A stretch of 64,000 nucleotides of DNA from Geotalea toluenoxydans JCM 15764 (GCF_001311985.1 NZ_BBCJ01000023.1:1-64000), one strand, 5' to 3'; positions 19,069 through 29,291 are shown, counted from the first letter of the stretch. Program-made: numbers and translations. The notes: a model not told the origin generated them from the letters alone.

Positions 19069-20474
19069 TGGATATCCTGCTTATCTCAGCCAACAGGGAA
19101 AGGACCCCGTATCCGGTTTTCCCCCTCGGTCTTTCCTATCTTGCCGGCCCGCTGGCCGAACGGGGACACCGCTTGAAGGTCCTTGACCTCTGCTTTGCCG
19201 ATGATCCTGAATCTGCCGTAAGTACAGCTCTCGACGAGTTCACTCCCAATGCAGTGGTTCTTTCCATCAGAAACATCGACAACGTCACCTTTCCCAGGAG
19301 CCGTTCCTACCTGCCCGGGGTGAAAAAGATCGTCGATATCTGCCGCGGCAGGGTACCGGTTATTGCCGGCGGTTCGGGCTTTTCCATCATGCCGGCGGAG
19401 ATTCTCGCCTATCTGGATGCCGATTACGGCGTGGTCGGCGAGGGAGAGGAAATCTTACCGGAACTGCTGACATGCATCTCCGATGGTTTGACTCCCGAGT
19501 CCCTGCCGGGGGTGCTGGTCAGGGAAAAAACCGGTTTCTTGCCCGCCAGACTCATCCAGAGCATAAGACCTGCCGAGCGCGGCCTTTTCCCGCTGGAACG
19601 GTACTACCGGGAAGGAGGGATGGCCAACCTCCAGACCAAGCGGGGCTGCCCCTTTTCCTGCATCTACTGCACCTATCCCCTGTTGGAGGGGAGGGCGATC
19701 AGGGTGCGGCCGATCGGCGACATCATCACCGAGATCAGATCTCTGGTGGAGGGCTTCGGCATCAGTTACATCTACTTTGTCGACGATATCTTCAACTATC
19801 CCCCCGAATTTGCCGAGGAACTGTGCCAGGCCATGATCTCCGAGAAACTTCAGATCAATTGGACCGCCTTCATCAACCCTGCCTTTATCACGCCGTCCCT
19901 GCTGCAGACCATGATTGCCGCCGGTTGCGACGCCGTGGAATTCGGCAGTGAATCGGGTTCAGCCTCGATGCTGCGCAATCTCGGTAAATCATTTACCGTC
20001 GATGATCTGCGCAACTCCTCACGCCTGTGCCGGGAAGCAGGGGCGGATTTTGCCCACTATATTCTCTTCGGTGGACCTGGTGAGAGCGAAGCAACCATCG
20101 ACGAGACGTTTGCCCTGATGGACGAGCTTGAACCGACTGCCGTCATTGCCATGACCGGCATCCGCATCTTCCCCGGCACGCCATTGCATGCTTCCGCCCT
20201 GGCCGACGGCACCCTTGCTGCGGAAACATCACTGCTGGAACCCGTTTTCTATATTTCGCCCCCCATCCGGGAGACCCTCTGCCAGATGGTCACGGAGCGG
20301 GCACTGGCCCGAAAGACCTGGGTGGCGCCGGGGCTGGAGATCAATATGAGCGATGCCATGCTGGAGGCGCTACGCCATTTTCCGGTGCGAGGACCGCTGT
20401 GGAAGCTGATGAAACGGCTGGGCAGGAGTCGGGTCAGGCCAATGTCGGCTCCTGCCGTTGAGAATGCCGGATGA
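19068..20474 (+). CDS. B12-binding-type radical SAM protein (third of four), intact
   Basis: This is the only radical SAM gene of the cluster without a frame break, 468 residues. The N-terminal cobalamin-binding-like domain shows VFPLGLSYLAGPLAERGHRL, VIAGGSGFSIMP and VVGEGEE. The radical SAM core has TKRGCPFSCIYCTYPLLEG (CxxxCxxC), YFVDDIFNYP and VEFGSESGSASML. RIFPGTPLH and a helical C-terminus follow. The ATG at 19068 overlaps the thioesterase stop (TGATG), and its own stop overlaps the FabG-like start, so it sits at the centre of a coupled block of fatty-acid genes. Confidence 0.88.
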   Translation: MDILLISANRERTPYPVFPLGLSYLAGPLAERGHRLKVLDLCFADDPESAVSTALDEFTPNAVVLSIRNIDNVTFPRSRSYLPGVKKIVDICRGRVPVIAGGSGFSIMPAEILAYLDADYGVVGEGEEILPELLTCISDGLTPESLPGVLVREKTGFLPARLIQSIRPAERGLFPLERYYREGGMANLQTKRGCPFSCIYCTYPLLEGRAIRVRPIGDIITEIRSLVEGFGISYIYFVDDIFNYPPEFAEELCQAMISEKLQINWTAFINPAFITPSLLQTMIAAGCDAVEFGSESGSASMLRNLGKSFTVDDLRNSSRLCREAGADFAHYILFGGPGESEATIDETFALMDELEPTAVIAMTGIRIFPGTPLHASALADGTLAAETSLLEPVFYISPPIRETLCQMVTERALARKTWVAPGLEINMSDAMLEALRHFPVRGPLWKLMKRLGRSRVRPMSAPAVENAG

Positions 20475-21223
20475 GTGGGGCAATTATGGAATTCAAGGAC
20501 AAGATAATCGTCGTCACCGGCGGCACCAGGGGCATAGGCAAGGCTATCTCACTGCATTTCGCCCGCCTTGGAGCACAGGTCACGGCAGCTTACCTGACTA
20601 ATGAAACAGCAGCGGCTGCCCTCCAGGAAGAGTCCGCCGGTCTTGCCGGTGCCATCAGTACGGTGAAAGCCGATGTTGCCACTGCCGACGGCGCCATGTC
20701 ACTTGTGGAGTCAGCGGCGGCAGCCACCGGCTCCATTGATATCCTCGTCAACAACGCCGGCATAATCCGCGACTGCTATCTGCCCATGATGTCGGAAAAC
20801 GACTGGGATGCCGTTGTCCGCGGCAATCTCTATCCCCTTTTCCATTGCTGCAAGTGGGGAGTGAGAAAGATGATCGCCAACCGGCGCGGCGTTATCGTCA
20901 ATCTTTCCTCCGTTTCCGCCTTAAGCGGCACGGCTGGTCAGACCAACTATGCGGCCAGCAAGGGAGCCGCCATAAGTTTTACCCGTTCCCTGGCCAGGGA
21001 GGTGGGGCCAATGGGCATCAGGGCCAACGTTGTGGCTCCGGGGCTGATCGAAACGGAAATGACCGCTGCATGAAGCCCGACATGGTGGACAGAATCGTCA
21101 AGTCCTCCTCCCTCGGGCGTATCGGCAGGGCGGAAGAGGTCGCCGGGGCGGTTGCCTTTCTTGCTTCGGAACAGGCTTCCTATATACCGCCAGTGCCTGG
21201 TGGTGGACGGGGGAATAGTCTGA
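20471..21223 (+). CDS. 3-oxoacyl-ACP reductase-like protein (FabG, SDR family), frameshifted
   Basis: FabG reduces the 3-keto group of an acyl-ACP with NADPH. The SDR signatures are clear: the cofactor site TGGTRGIGKA, NNAG, the catalytic Ser in NLSSVSALSG, and the YxxxK pair in NYAASKGA. APGLIETEM follows, and the C-terminal VVDGGIV closes the fold. Breaks near 21070 and 21188 split off the last 50 residues. ATG 20471 overlaps the upstream stop; ATG 20486, preceded by GGGG, is an alternative. It would work with the KS and FabZ-like genes downstream. Confidence 0.86.
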
Positions 21224-21327
21224 AAGGGGCTTTCCCGGGCCAAAGAAAAGCTTTATTTATTGTTCCTTTTCCGGTTAAAATGGCATTTCATTAGCGAACA
21301 AGTTAGCCAGATGCCACGAAGAGAACA

Positions 21328-22533
21328 ATGGAAAGAAAAAGAATAGCAATAACCGGATTGGGCGTTTTCGCTGCCGCCGGCAAAGATATAACTTCCTTCA
21401 CCGATGCCCTTCTTAACGGCCGATGTGCCATGGGTCCCATCGACCTTTTCGATGTAAGCCGGTTTTCCTCAAGGATCGGTGCCCAGGTTCCAGGCTTCAA
21501 TCCCCTCGACTATTTCAGCGCGCGAAATGCAGCAAAGCTTTCCCGTGCCGACCAGTTCGGCGTCATTGCCGCCGGTGAAGCTTTGGCTGACAGCGGCGCT
21601 TTGCAACATTACTCACCATACGATGTGGGCATATCCATGGGCGCAGGCTCTGCCGGCATGCTTCATGCCGAGCAATGGCTGAACGAGACCATCGCCGGCA
21701 GCAAACCGGACCCCTCCCTTCTGCGAGGCATACTTCCCGACCGCACCTCCACGGCCATTGCCGAAACATATGGAATCGGCGGCTATCAGGGGAGCATCAC
21801 CACTGCATGTTCTTCATCTGCAAACGCCATTGGCTGGGGTGCCGACCTCATCGCCTCCGGCAGATTGAAGGCAGCCGTGTGTGGCGGTTCGGATTGTCTC
21901 TGCATGTTGACCTTTGCCGGCTTCAATTCCTTGAGAGTGATCGATCCGGAACCCTGCGCCCCTTTCAGCCTGGGGCGGCGCGGCATATCCCTGGGAGAAG
22001 GGGCTGCTTTCCTTGTTTTAGAAGAGGAAAACGCCGCAAAAGAGCGCGGTGCAAAGATCCATGGTTATGTGCTTGGTTATGCAGTGGCGGGAGAGGCCCA
22101 TCACATGACCGCTCCCGCACCGGACGGTGTCGATGCCTCCGAGCTAATGGCGGCCTCTTTGAAACAGGCGGGTGTCTCCGCCGCGGATATCGGCTGGGTG
22201 AATGCCCACGGTACCGCTACGCCTCTCAATGACGTGGTGGAGACCAAGGCCATGAAACTGGTATTCGGTGAACGGGCCAAGGATGTGCCGCTGGTTTCCA
22301 CAAAGGCGCTCACCGGCCACTGTCTCGGCGCTGCCGGGGCCATTGAAGCCCTGGCCACCGTGATCGGCCTGAGAGACGGTTTTATTCCCCAGACGCTCAA
22401 TTTCAGGGGGGCAGACCCTGAGTGTGACCTTGACTATTGCCACCAGGGGTTAAAGGCGAGCAATGCCATGCTGGCCGTCTCCAACTCCTTTGCCTTCGGT
22501 GGAAACATAACAAGTCTGGTGCTCGGTAAATGA
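21328..22533 (+). CDS. Beta-ketoacyl-ACP synthase (FabF/KAS II type), catalytically complete
   Basis: This intact 401-residue ketosynthase condenses an acyl chain with malonyl-ACP. The catalytic triad is present: Cys in TTACSSSANAIGWG, His in NAHGTATPLND, and His in KALTGHCLGAAG; the phenylalanine-gate region ISLGEGAAFLVLEE also fits. Sequence style is like the ketosynthases of aryl polyene-type loci and not the housekeeping FabF, judged by its context and the paired second KS. About 100 bp separate it from the FabG-like gene, the largest gap in the block. Its stop overlaps the second KS by ATGA. Confidence 0.92.
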   Translation: MERKRIAITGLGVFAAAGKDITSFTDALLNGRCAMGPIDLFDVSRFSSRIGAQVPGFNPLDYFSARNAAKLSRADQFGVIAAGEALADSGALQHYSPYDVGISMGAGSAGMLHAEQWLNETIAGSKPDPSLLRGILPDRTSTAIAETYGIGGYQGSITTACSSSANAIGWGADLIASGRLKAAVCGGSDCLCMLTFAGFNSLRVIDPEPCAPFSLGRRGISLGEGAAFLVLEEENAAKERGAKIHGYVLGYAVAGEAHHMTAPAPDGVDASELMAASLKQAGVSAADIGWVNAHGTATPLNDVVETKAMKLVFGERAKDVPLVSTKALTGHCLGAAGAIEALATVIGLRDGFIPQTLNFRGADPECDLDYCHQGLKASNAMLAVSNSFAFGGNITSLVLGK

Positions 22534-23571
22534 AGAATATTGCCAATGACATAGTAATTACCGGCATGGCGGCCATTTCTGCCGCTGGTGTCGGGCTTGA
22601 TCCCCTTGTTACTGCATTGGGAGAAGCAAAAGTCTGCTCAAGCCGATCCCGGCAGATATCGCCGGTTCGGACGGCTACCTGTGGGGTAAGGCTGACGCCT
22701 TCAAGGGGGGCGATTTCATGCCGCCCCTCAAGGCGCGGAAATTCGATCGTTGCAGTCTTTTTGCCGTTGTTGGCGCCGGGATGGCGCTCAAGGATGCGGG
22801 CATCGACCGTGGCTCCATAGCTGCCGGCAGAATAGGCATTGTCCTCGGCTGCGGATTCGGCGGCATTGCCAATTCGGAGGAATTCCTGCGCGGCTACTTC
22901 TGCTCCGGTGCAGAAGGTCTTTCACCGATGCTTTTTCCCAACACCGTTCCCAATGCCCCGGCCAGCAATGCCTCAATCGAAAACGGCCTCAAAGGCCCCA
23001 ATGTCACCTTCGTTCAGCGTTTCTGCTCGGCCGAATCGGCTTTCATGATGGCCTGCCGCTTTTTGCAGGAAGGGCGTGCCGATATCATTCTCACCGGCGG
23101 CGTCGATGAGCTGACCACTGCCATGGTCAGGGGGGTCAAGGCGGCTGGACAGTTGAGACGCAATGGGGCGGGTTTCGGAGAAGGGGCCGGTATTCTGGTG
23201 CTGGAAAGGGGCGACCACGCCCGGGGGCGTAATGCCGTGATCAAGGGGCATGTGGGAGAAGTACGGACCATTGGCCGTTTGATCCCGGGCCTTGAGGCCG
23301 AAGGGGTGGACCGGCTGCTTTCCGGAGTAGAAGATATCAAGCTGGCAGGGCTTTCCGGAACAGCAGTTGCCGAGAAGACTCTGATGGAGCGGTTGCCCGC
23401 TGTGGAACGCCTCGAAACCGGTAACATCATTGGGCGGGCACTTGGTATGGGCGGGCTTGCCATGGCCGCCCTTGTCCTCTCCCTTCCACAGGGGCTGCCG
23501 GCCTGCATGTGGCGGCCTCGCCGGAAGGACCTTACTACGCCATTGAATTCAGGGGAGGATCACCTGTTTAA
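22530..23571 (+). CDS. Degenerate ketosynthase (chain-length-factor-like), frameshifted
   Basis: The fold matches a thiolase-type ketosynthase (ITGMAAISAAGVG, GIVLGCGFGG, FGEGAGILVLE). The nucleophile position keeps Cys (QRFCSAESAFMM), but the first catalytic His (HGT) aligns with LSGTA and the second (GHxxGAAG) with IIGRALGMGG, so both His appear lost. It could form a heterodimer with the complete KS, in the manner of a KS/CLF pair, though classical CLFs lose the Cys instead. Breaks lie near 22645 and 23500. The corrected C-terminus reads ASPEGPYYAIEF and stops at 23571; without correction it runs falsely into the dehydratase. Confidence 0.75.
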
Positions 23572-23950
23572 TTCAGATGCCTCCCAGTATCTTCCCCACC
23601 GCCCCCCATTTCTCTTCGTGGACAAAGTCATCAGCCGTGAGCCCGGTGTCAGTGCAACCGCAGAGATTGTCATTACAGCGGACAGCGGTCCTTTTCCCCC
23701 CATTCTGCTGATTGAATCCATGGCCCAGGTGGGGGGCATTGCCGCCGGGCAGGTGGCCGGGGCCGGGGGAGTCCTTGCCGCCGTCAGCCAAGGGCGAATC
23801 CCTGCCGCAATGGACCCGGGGAAATATCTGGTTTCTGCGCGTGTCGTCAAGTCTTTTGGCACACTGCACATGGTGGAAGGGGAAGTGCTGGGGGAGGGAA
23901 TATCCATCGCCAGCGCAATCCTGACCCTTGCAGTGGGCAGTCTGGGATGA
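23564..23950 (+). CDS. FabZ-like 3-hydroxyacyl-ACP dehydratase
   Basis: FabZ removes water from 3-hydroxyacyl-ACP to give a trans-2-enoyl chain. The family motif YLPHRPPFLFVDKV holds the catalytic His, and LLIESMAQVGG holds the catalytic Glu. The protein is about 128 residues, a usual FabZ length. The start is unclear: GGGGAGG at 23552 stands five bases before a CTG at 23564, and an in-frame TTG lies at 23543. A merged reading frame with the upstream KS is most simply explained by a missing base near 23500. No enoyl reductase gene is nearby, so double bonds might be kept. Confidence 0.82.
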   Translation: MFNSDASQYLPHRPPFLFVDKVISREPGVSATAEIVITADSGPFPPILLIESMAQVGGIAAGQVAGAGGVLAAVSQGRIPAAMDPGKYLVSARVVKSFGTLHMVEGEVLGEGISIASAILTLAVGSLG

Positions 23951-23984
23951 CACCATTCCCCATAACCTATTCTGAGAGAAAACA

Positions 23985-24590
23985 ATGAAAAAGATCCTGC
24001 TTATATTGCTGTTTATTTCTTTCTGTCTGGGGCAATCTGCCCATGCTGCCCCCAATAAGGCGTTGGAAGCACTGGAGACACTGCGGCGTGGTTTTTCCGG
24101 CATGAACGATTTTACCGCCGATATTGTCCAGGAAAAGCAGATGGCATGATGAAGCGGAAGATGGTTTCAAAAGGGGTTGTTCGCTTCAGGAAGCCCGGCA
24201 CCTTCTTCATGGAGCTTTTGCCTCCCTATGCCAGCCGCCTTCTCCTGCGGGACAACGTGTTGACCATGCGCCTGCCCGAGCAGGGGGTAACCGACCGGAT
24301 CGTGCTGCCGCCGGAAGAGAGCCTCGATAAATGGTTCTCGTACCTGGCAAAACCCATGACCAAGCTTCCGGAAGGGATGGAGGTGCGGGCCGACCGTCAA
24401 GGGAGCACCTGGAATGTCCAGTTGTCTCCCAAGGGCAAGTGGAGTCAAGGACTTGGCCATCAGCTTCGATGCCGACGGCAAGATCAAGCGCCTGGCAATC
24501 GATGAGCGAAACGGAGACCGAACCGTCATCAAGTTTGCCAACATGCGGCGCAATGCCGGCCTGACAGAAAAGGACTTCCTCCTGGATTAG
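23985..24590 (+). CDS. LolA-like outer membrane lipoprotein carrier protein, frameshifted
   Basis: LolA-type proteins carry a lipid chain across the periplasm in a hydrophobic cavity. The N-terminus is a signal peptide (MKKILLILLFISFCLG, cleavage after AHA). The mature part contains GFSGMNDFTADIVQEKQM, VRFRKPGTFFMELL, LLLRDNVLTMRLPEQ and VKDLAISFDADGKIKRL, the pattern of the LolA fold. Breaks lie near 24148 and 24440. LolA-like genes often accompany MMPL exporters in aryl polyene-type clusters, where they are thought to take over the exported lipid. The housekeeping lolA is expected elsewhere. Confidence 0.8.
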
Positions 24591-24608
24591 ATCCAGACCA
24601 TTATTCCC

Positions 24609-27131
24609 ATGCCCAATGTCATCCGCACCGTAACCCGTTCGTTTCAGCAGCTCGTCCATCGTCATCTTGCATGGATCCATCGCATGACCACCACCTATCC
24701 GCGACGGGTGGTGGTCATGGCTTTACTGCTCCTGCTATCCTCCATTGCTTCCATTGCCACCACCAGATTTGAAGCCGATATCTTCAAGCTCTTCCCGTCC
24801 CAGGCAGGTCCTCTCAAGCTGTTCCTCGATTCCCTGGAATGGACCGGCGGCGCCAAGGATGTCTATTTTCTGCTGGAGGGGGAACCATCCTTCTGCCAGT
24901 CGAGGCTGAAAGACTGGCGGCCAGGCTGAAGACGCTGCAGGTGGATGGGGCAACCGCCTTCCGCAATGTCAAATATCGTGTCTACGATACCTCCGAGGCA
25001 GCATCCTTCGCCCGGTTCATCGCCTATGCCGTAACCCATCCCCAACTGTATCTGGATCCTGCCGAAGCAGGCAATTACGGGTTGAAATTTGATCAGCCGG
25101 CAATAAATAAGCCTCTGGACAGGGCCGGAGCAGAGCTTGCCAGCCAGGTGGGAATGGGAATGCGGGACATAATTGCCGCAGATCCGCTCTACCTGCGCGA
25201 GCTGATTCTGCCGCGTCTGAAAAAAGCAAGTCAGGCATTGGCCCTTGATACCACTTCGCCCTATTTTCTTTCCCGCGACGGCAGGTGCTGATCATGATCG
25301 CCGAGCCGGCCCTGCCGGTGCAGAATATCGCCTTTGCCAGAAAACTGGTGGCAGGCATTGAAGAGGTCCGCCGCGGTATGAAGGTGAATGTTTCCTGTGC
25401 CGGTGCCCACCTCTCCGCGGTAATTGACGAGCGGGTGATGAAAGAAAATATAATCGCCTGCATTGTTTCGTCCCTGATTGTGGTGCTGGGGCTGTTCTAC
25501 CTGACCTACCGCCGGGTGCTTCCCACTCTGCTCATTCCGCTGATTCTTTTTTACGGCGTCGCCCTTGCCCTGGGGACTGCCGGTCTTTTTCTCTCATCCA
25601 TCAGCATCATTTCCTTTGCCTTTACGGCCTTGATTATCGGCCTCGGTACCGATTACTCCATCCACCTTTATGACCGCTATTACAGCGAGCGAAGCCTTGG
25701 CCGCGACACCGCTGAAGCAATGGAACTGGCCATCGTCGAAACTGGCCATGGCATATTCACCGCTGCTGCCACCACGGCGCTGCCTTTTCTGGCGCTCACC
25801 ATTTCCGACGTACGCGCCCTTTCCGAGCTTGGCCTGCTTGTGGGCCTGGGAGTGATCTTCTCTCTCTATGCGACATTTTTCTTTCTGCCGCCGTTTATCA
25901 TTGCTGCTGAACGGCGCTTTCCTGCCGTGTCATACCGTCCGCTGCCCAGATTTGGGCTGGGGTGGATCTGGAAAAAGTGCCTGACCCGTTCCGGTTGGAT
26001 TGTCGCATCTCTGCCCTGCTTTTTTGCGTTCTTCTGGTTGCTGCATGTTTCATCAGCTTTGAAGGTGATCTGAAAAATCTCCAGCCACGCCATTCGGAGG
26101 CCTTCCTTGCCCAGGAAAAAATGGAAAAACACCTGAGCTTGAGCCCCAAGCAGATGCTGGTGGCCCTGGACGGGCAGCTGCCGGCGGAACTGATGGAGCG
26201 GGGGGGGCGGGTTGAGACGCTGTTGGCAGAGTATCAGCGGCGCGGCAATATTGTTTCCTGGTCTTCCCTCGGTCAGGTATTGAATAATCGGGGGGTACAG
26301 GCTGAGGTGCTGAATTCCCTGCAACAATCTTTAGCAGGCAAGCGGCCTTCAGAGGAGGTACGGGGGGCATTGCAGGAAAAGGGCTTTGCTCCTGAGGCAT
26401 TCGGGCCGTTTCTGGACAGTCTTGCCGGTCTCAGCCACGCCGCGCCCGTGGATGAGAGCGAAGCCCTTGACCATCTTGGCCGTTCACCTGCGGGGCGTGG
26501 TGGAGCGCCATCTGATCAAAGACAAAGGCAATTACCATCTGCTTCTCTACATTAATTACCGTGGAGAGGAGTTCAATCAACAAACGTTCCTTAAACAGCT
26601 GGCGGCCATTGAACCCTCTGCCCGCGCCACCAGCGTCGATCTGGTCAGCGAACAGCTTGGCGGCGCCGTGAAGAAGAGCTTTTTCTGGGGATTCCTGCTG
26701 GGTGGCGCGCTGGTGTTGTTTCTGCTTCTATCCCATTTCTCATCACTGGGGGAGATCTGGCAATCACTCTTCCCGGTGGTGGGAGGGGTAATAGCCATGC
26801 TGGGGCTGATGGTTCTGACCGGCATGCGCCTCAATTTCATGAACGCCATGGTCCTGGTGACCATCGTCGGCATGGGGAGCGACTATGGCATGCATGTCCT
26901 GCACCGGGTGACGGCGGTGGATATGTATGAAGCCGGCGAGCAGTTCGTCCAGTCCGGGCGGGCGGTTCTTCTGTCGGCGCTGACCACCATTGCCGGCTTC
27001 GGCTCTCTTGCCTTTACCGATTACGGGGCCATGTCCTCCATCGGCTGGGCCACCAACTACGGCATTGCCGCCACCGGCTTCTTCGCCTGGTGACCCTGCC
27101 GGCGATGATCTGCCGCCACAGACGTTCCTGA
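24609..27131 (+). CDS. MMPL/RND-family lipid exporter, multiply frameshifted
   Basis: The reconstructed protein of about 840 residues has the RND layout twice over: one N-terminal helix, a periplasmic loop, then five or six helices, repeated. The first half shows RVVVMALLLLLSSIAS and LIIGLGTDYSIHLYDRYY, the second VTIVGMGSDYGMHVLHR; the paired GLGTDY and GMGSDY elements carry the proton-relay Asp-Tyr of MMPL transporters. Breaks lie near 24880, 25285, 26030, 26480 and 27090. It is the predicted inner-membrane exporter for the cluster's lipid product, handing it to the LolA-like protein. Confidence 0.85.
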
Positions 27132-27141
27132 ATCAGCCTGA

Positions 27142-27744
27142 TCAGCGGAATAATGTAATCCCCAGAAGAATTTTGCTGGAATTGAGTGGCTCATTGGGGA
27201 AGGCGGTGCCGGCATTGGAAATGTGGTGGTAGCGGTACTCCAGGCTGACTGCCTTGTCCTTGGCAATGAAGTACTGGACGCCGGTTCCCCCCTGGTAGGA
27301 GAAATCCAGGCGGCTTCCCATGGTCGGCAGTCCCAGATCCACAAAAAGCACTCCGCCACCGGCAAAGACATAGGGTGCAAAATCCTCCAGGGAAGTGAAT
27401 TTCCAACTTCCCAGCAGGTAGCCGCCGGTCATGGCCCGCACCCTGGGATCGATGGTCAGATGCAGCGGCAGTTCCATCAACAGCTCATGACGGCCCCGAT
27501 ACCAGCCGTGACCCGTCTCATCGGAGAGGAACCAGCCGAAACGGGCGATGGTGTCGTAGGTCTGGACCTGGGTCCTGGTGTCGCCGAAACCGCGGTGGGT
27601 GATGCCGTAGCCGGAAAGCAGCGTATATTCGCCGGTGGCGTTTCTGACGGTAACCTCTTCAGCGTAAGCAGCTGCACTGCTGCAAAGGATTATTGTCAGG
27701 GCGACAGCTAAAATCTTCCCGTAAACGGTTTTCCTTCTCCCCAT
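27142..27744 (-). CDS. PagL-like lipid A 3-O-deacylase
   Basis: PagL is an outer-membrane barrel that removes the 3-O-acyl chain of lipid A. This intact protein of about 200 residues has a signal peptide (cleavage after AYA), a beta-barrel pattern, and the C-terminal motif YRYHHISNAGTAFPNEP, which contains the catalytic His-x-Ser-Asn, followed by a strand ending in Phe-Arg. ATG 27744 has AAGGGTG upstream; ATG 27759 overlaps the stop of the radical SAM gene before it. It is convergent with the exporter gene, ten bases apart, and forms an operon with the last radical SAM gene. Confidence 0.8.
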   Translation of the reverse strand: MGRRKTVYGKILAVALTIILCSSAAAYAEEVTVRNATGEYTLLSGYGITHRGFGDTRTQVQTYDTIARFGWFLSDETGHGWYRGRHELLMELPLHLTIDPRVRAMTGGYLLGSWKFTSLEDFAPYVFAGGGVLFVDLGLPTMGSRLDFSYQGGTGVQYFIAKDKAVSLEYRYHHISNAGTAFPNEPLNSSKILLGITLFR

Positions 27745-27752
27745 CTGCACCC

Positions 27753-29170
27753 TTACCATTTCTGCTTCATCTCGAACCTGAGGATCTCCGGCAGATTGCG
27801 CAGGAACATCTTGATACTGTGGGGCGACTTCCAGAGCATCTTTGTGTAGCCCCAGTGGATTCGGCTGCGGTGGTAAAAGCGCCTGATGAATTCGTTATAG
27901 AGGTTTTCCATCTGCTCCAGGGTCATGCCGTGGGGGATGAAGACGAAGTTCATGCAGTTCATGTCCGGCCAGTCCTCCCTGAACTCCCCCTGCTGGCAAA
28001 TGTTCTCGTAGATGGGAGCCCCAGGAAACGGGGTGAACTTGGTAACGTTGATTTCGTCCAATGGCAGTGTCAGGGCATAGTCGATGGTGCGCCTGATGGC
28101 GGCTTCATCTTCCCCTGGCAGACCGACCATGAACAGCCCCTTGACCCTCATGCCGCCGGCTTTCACCATCTTCAGCTTTTGATGCACGGCGTCCAGTGCC
28201 ATATATTTGCGGTGCTTCTTCAGGACCTCCGGGTCTCCGGACTCGATGCCGAAATTTACCTGCCAGCAGCCCGATTTCTTCAACAATCCCACCAGTTCTT
28301 CATCCACATGCTCAAGACGGGCGATGCAGTTGTAGGTGACCGGTAGCCGGTTGTCCACCAGCAGGCGGCACAGTTCCTCCACCCTGCTTCGGTCGAAGGT
28401 GAAGAGATCGTCGTAAAAGAAGACATGGCGGATGCCGAAGTCCCGGTGCAGGTATTTCAGGTGCTCGAAGATGTAGCCGGGGGAATTGAAGCGGAAGCCT
28501 CGGCTGAAGACCGAACGGTCGCAGTAGCTGCAGTGGTAGGGGCAGCCGCGGCTGGAGATGATGCTGGTATTGGGAGCAGCAGGATAACTGAAGAGGGGCA
28601 GGTTGTATCTGCCGGGAAATTGGCCCAGCCGGTGATAAGCCGGGAAGGGGAGTGAATCCAGATCGGCGATATGCTGGCGGTTGCCGCTTAAGACTCCCTT
28701 GCCGTCGCGGCGATGGCCGATGCCCGGAATGTGTTCCACGCCGCTGAAGTTGGCAGCCAATAGCTCGTAAAAGGTTACCTCCCTTCGCCGATGATCAGAT
28801 AGTCGATGGCGGGAAAGGTGTCGAGTAGCGAAACGCCGACCGAGCAGGCGTGGGCGCCGCCAAAAACGATCTTGATCTCCGGTGCCTGTTCCTTGATACT
28901 ATGGGCTATCCCATAACCTTCGAGGAAGGATGAGGTGGTACAGGAAAAGCCGACCACATCGGGCTTGCTGCCGATGATGTGGGCAACAAGCTCCGGGGTG
29001 GGCATGGGCCTGGCATAGCAATCCATCAGCTCCACTTCCATTCCCTTCGCCTCCAGATAGGCAGCGATGCTCATCATTCCCAAGGGGGGCATCAGGTTGA
29101 AGATGGAGCTGATATCTTTCAGATTCCCCAGCCAGTTTCTGCCGTGGGGGTGGACAAATAGTGCTTTCAA
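27753..29170 (-). CDS. B12-binding-type radical SAM protein (fourth of four), frameshifted
   Basis: The N-terminal domain is cobalamin-binding-like (FNLMPPLGMMSIAAYLEAKG, VVGFSCTT, FGGAHACS, YLIIGEG). The radical SAM core has SSRGCPYHCSYCDRSVFSRG (CxxxCxxC), FYDDLFTF, VNFGIESGDPEVLKKH, FMVGLPGED and FTPFPGAPIYENI. A break near 28780 separates the domains. It is on the minus strand, unlike the other four radical SAM genes, and its stop overlaps the PagL-like gene. Whether it belongs to the same pathway is inferred from proximity only. Confidence 0.83.
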
Positions 29171-29291
29171 CGGTGCTCCTTGTGGTATTGCAGTCTGTCG
29201 AATCAGAAAGCTATGCTAAATTGTTTGCGCCAATAAATCAAACTGAAACCTCATCGCTGCTCTTGCCCATTTTGTGGCGACATTAGCTGAC

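Noticed and set aside
22718-23950. Apparent KS-FabZ fusion protein in a single frame
   Set aside because: A corrected frame ends the KS with ASPEGPYYAIEF and a stop at 23571; the fused linker has no domain character, so a missing base is the simpler explanation.
10982-27131. Assignment of the cluster as an aryl polyene locus
   Set aside because: The ammonia-lyase, aryl-CoA/ACP ligase and second ACP expected for aryl polyenes are absent, and the radical SAM genes are not part of those loci.
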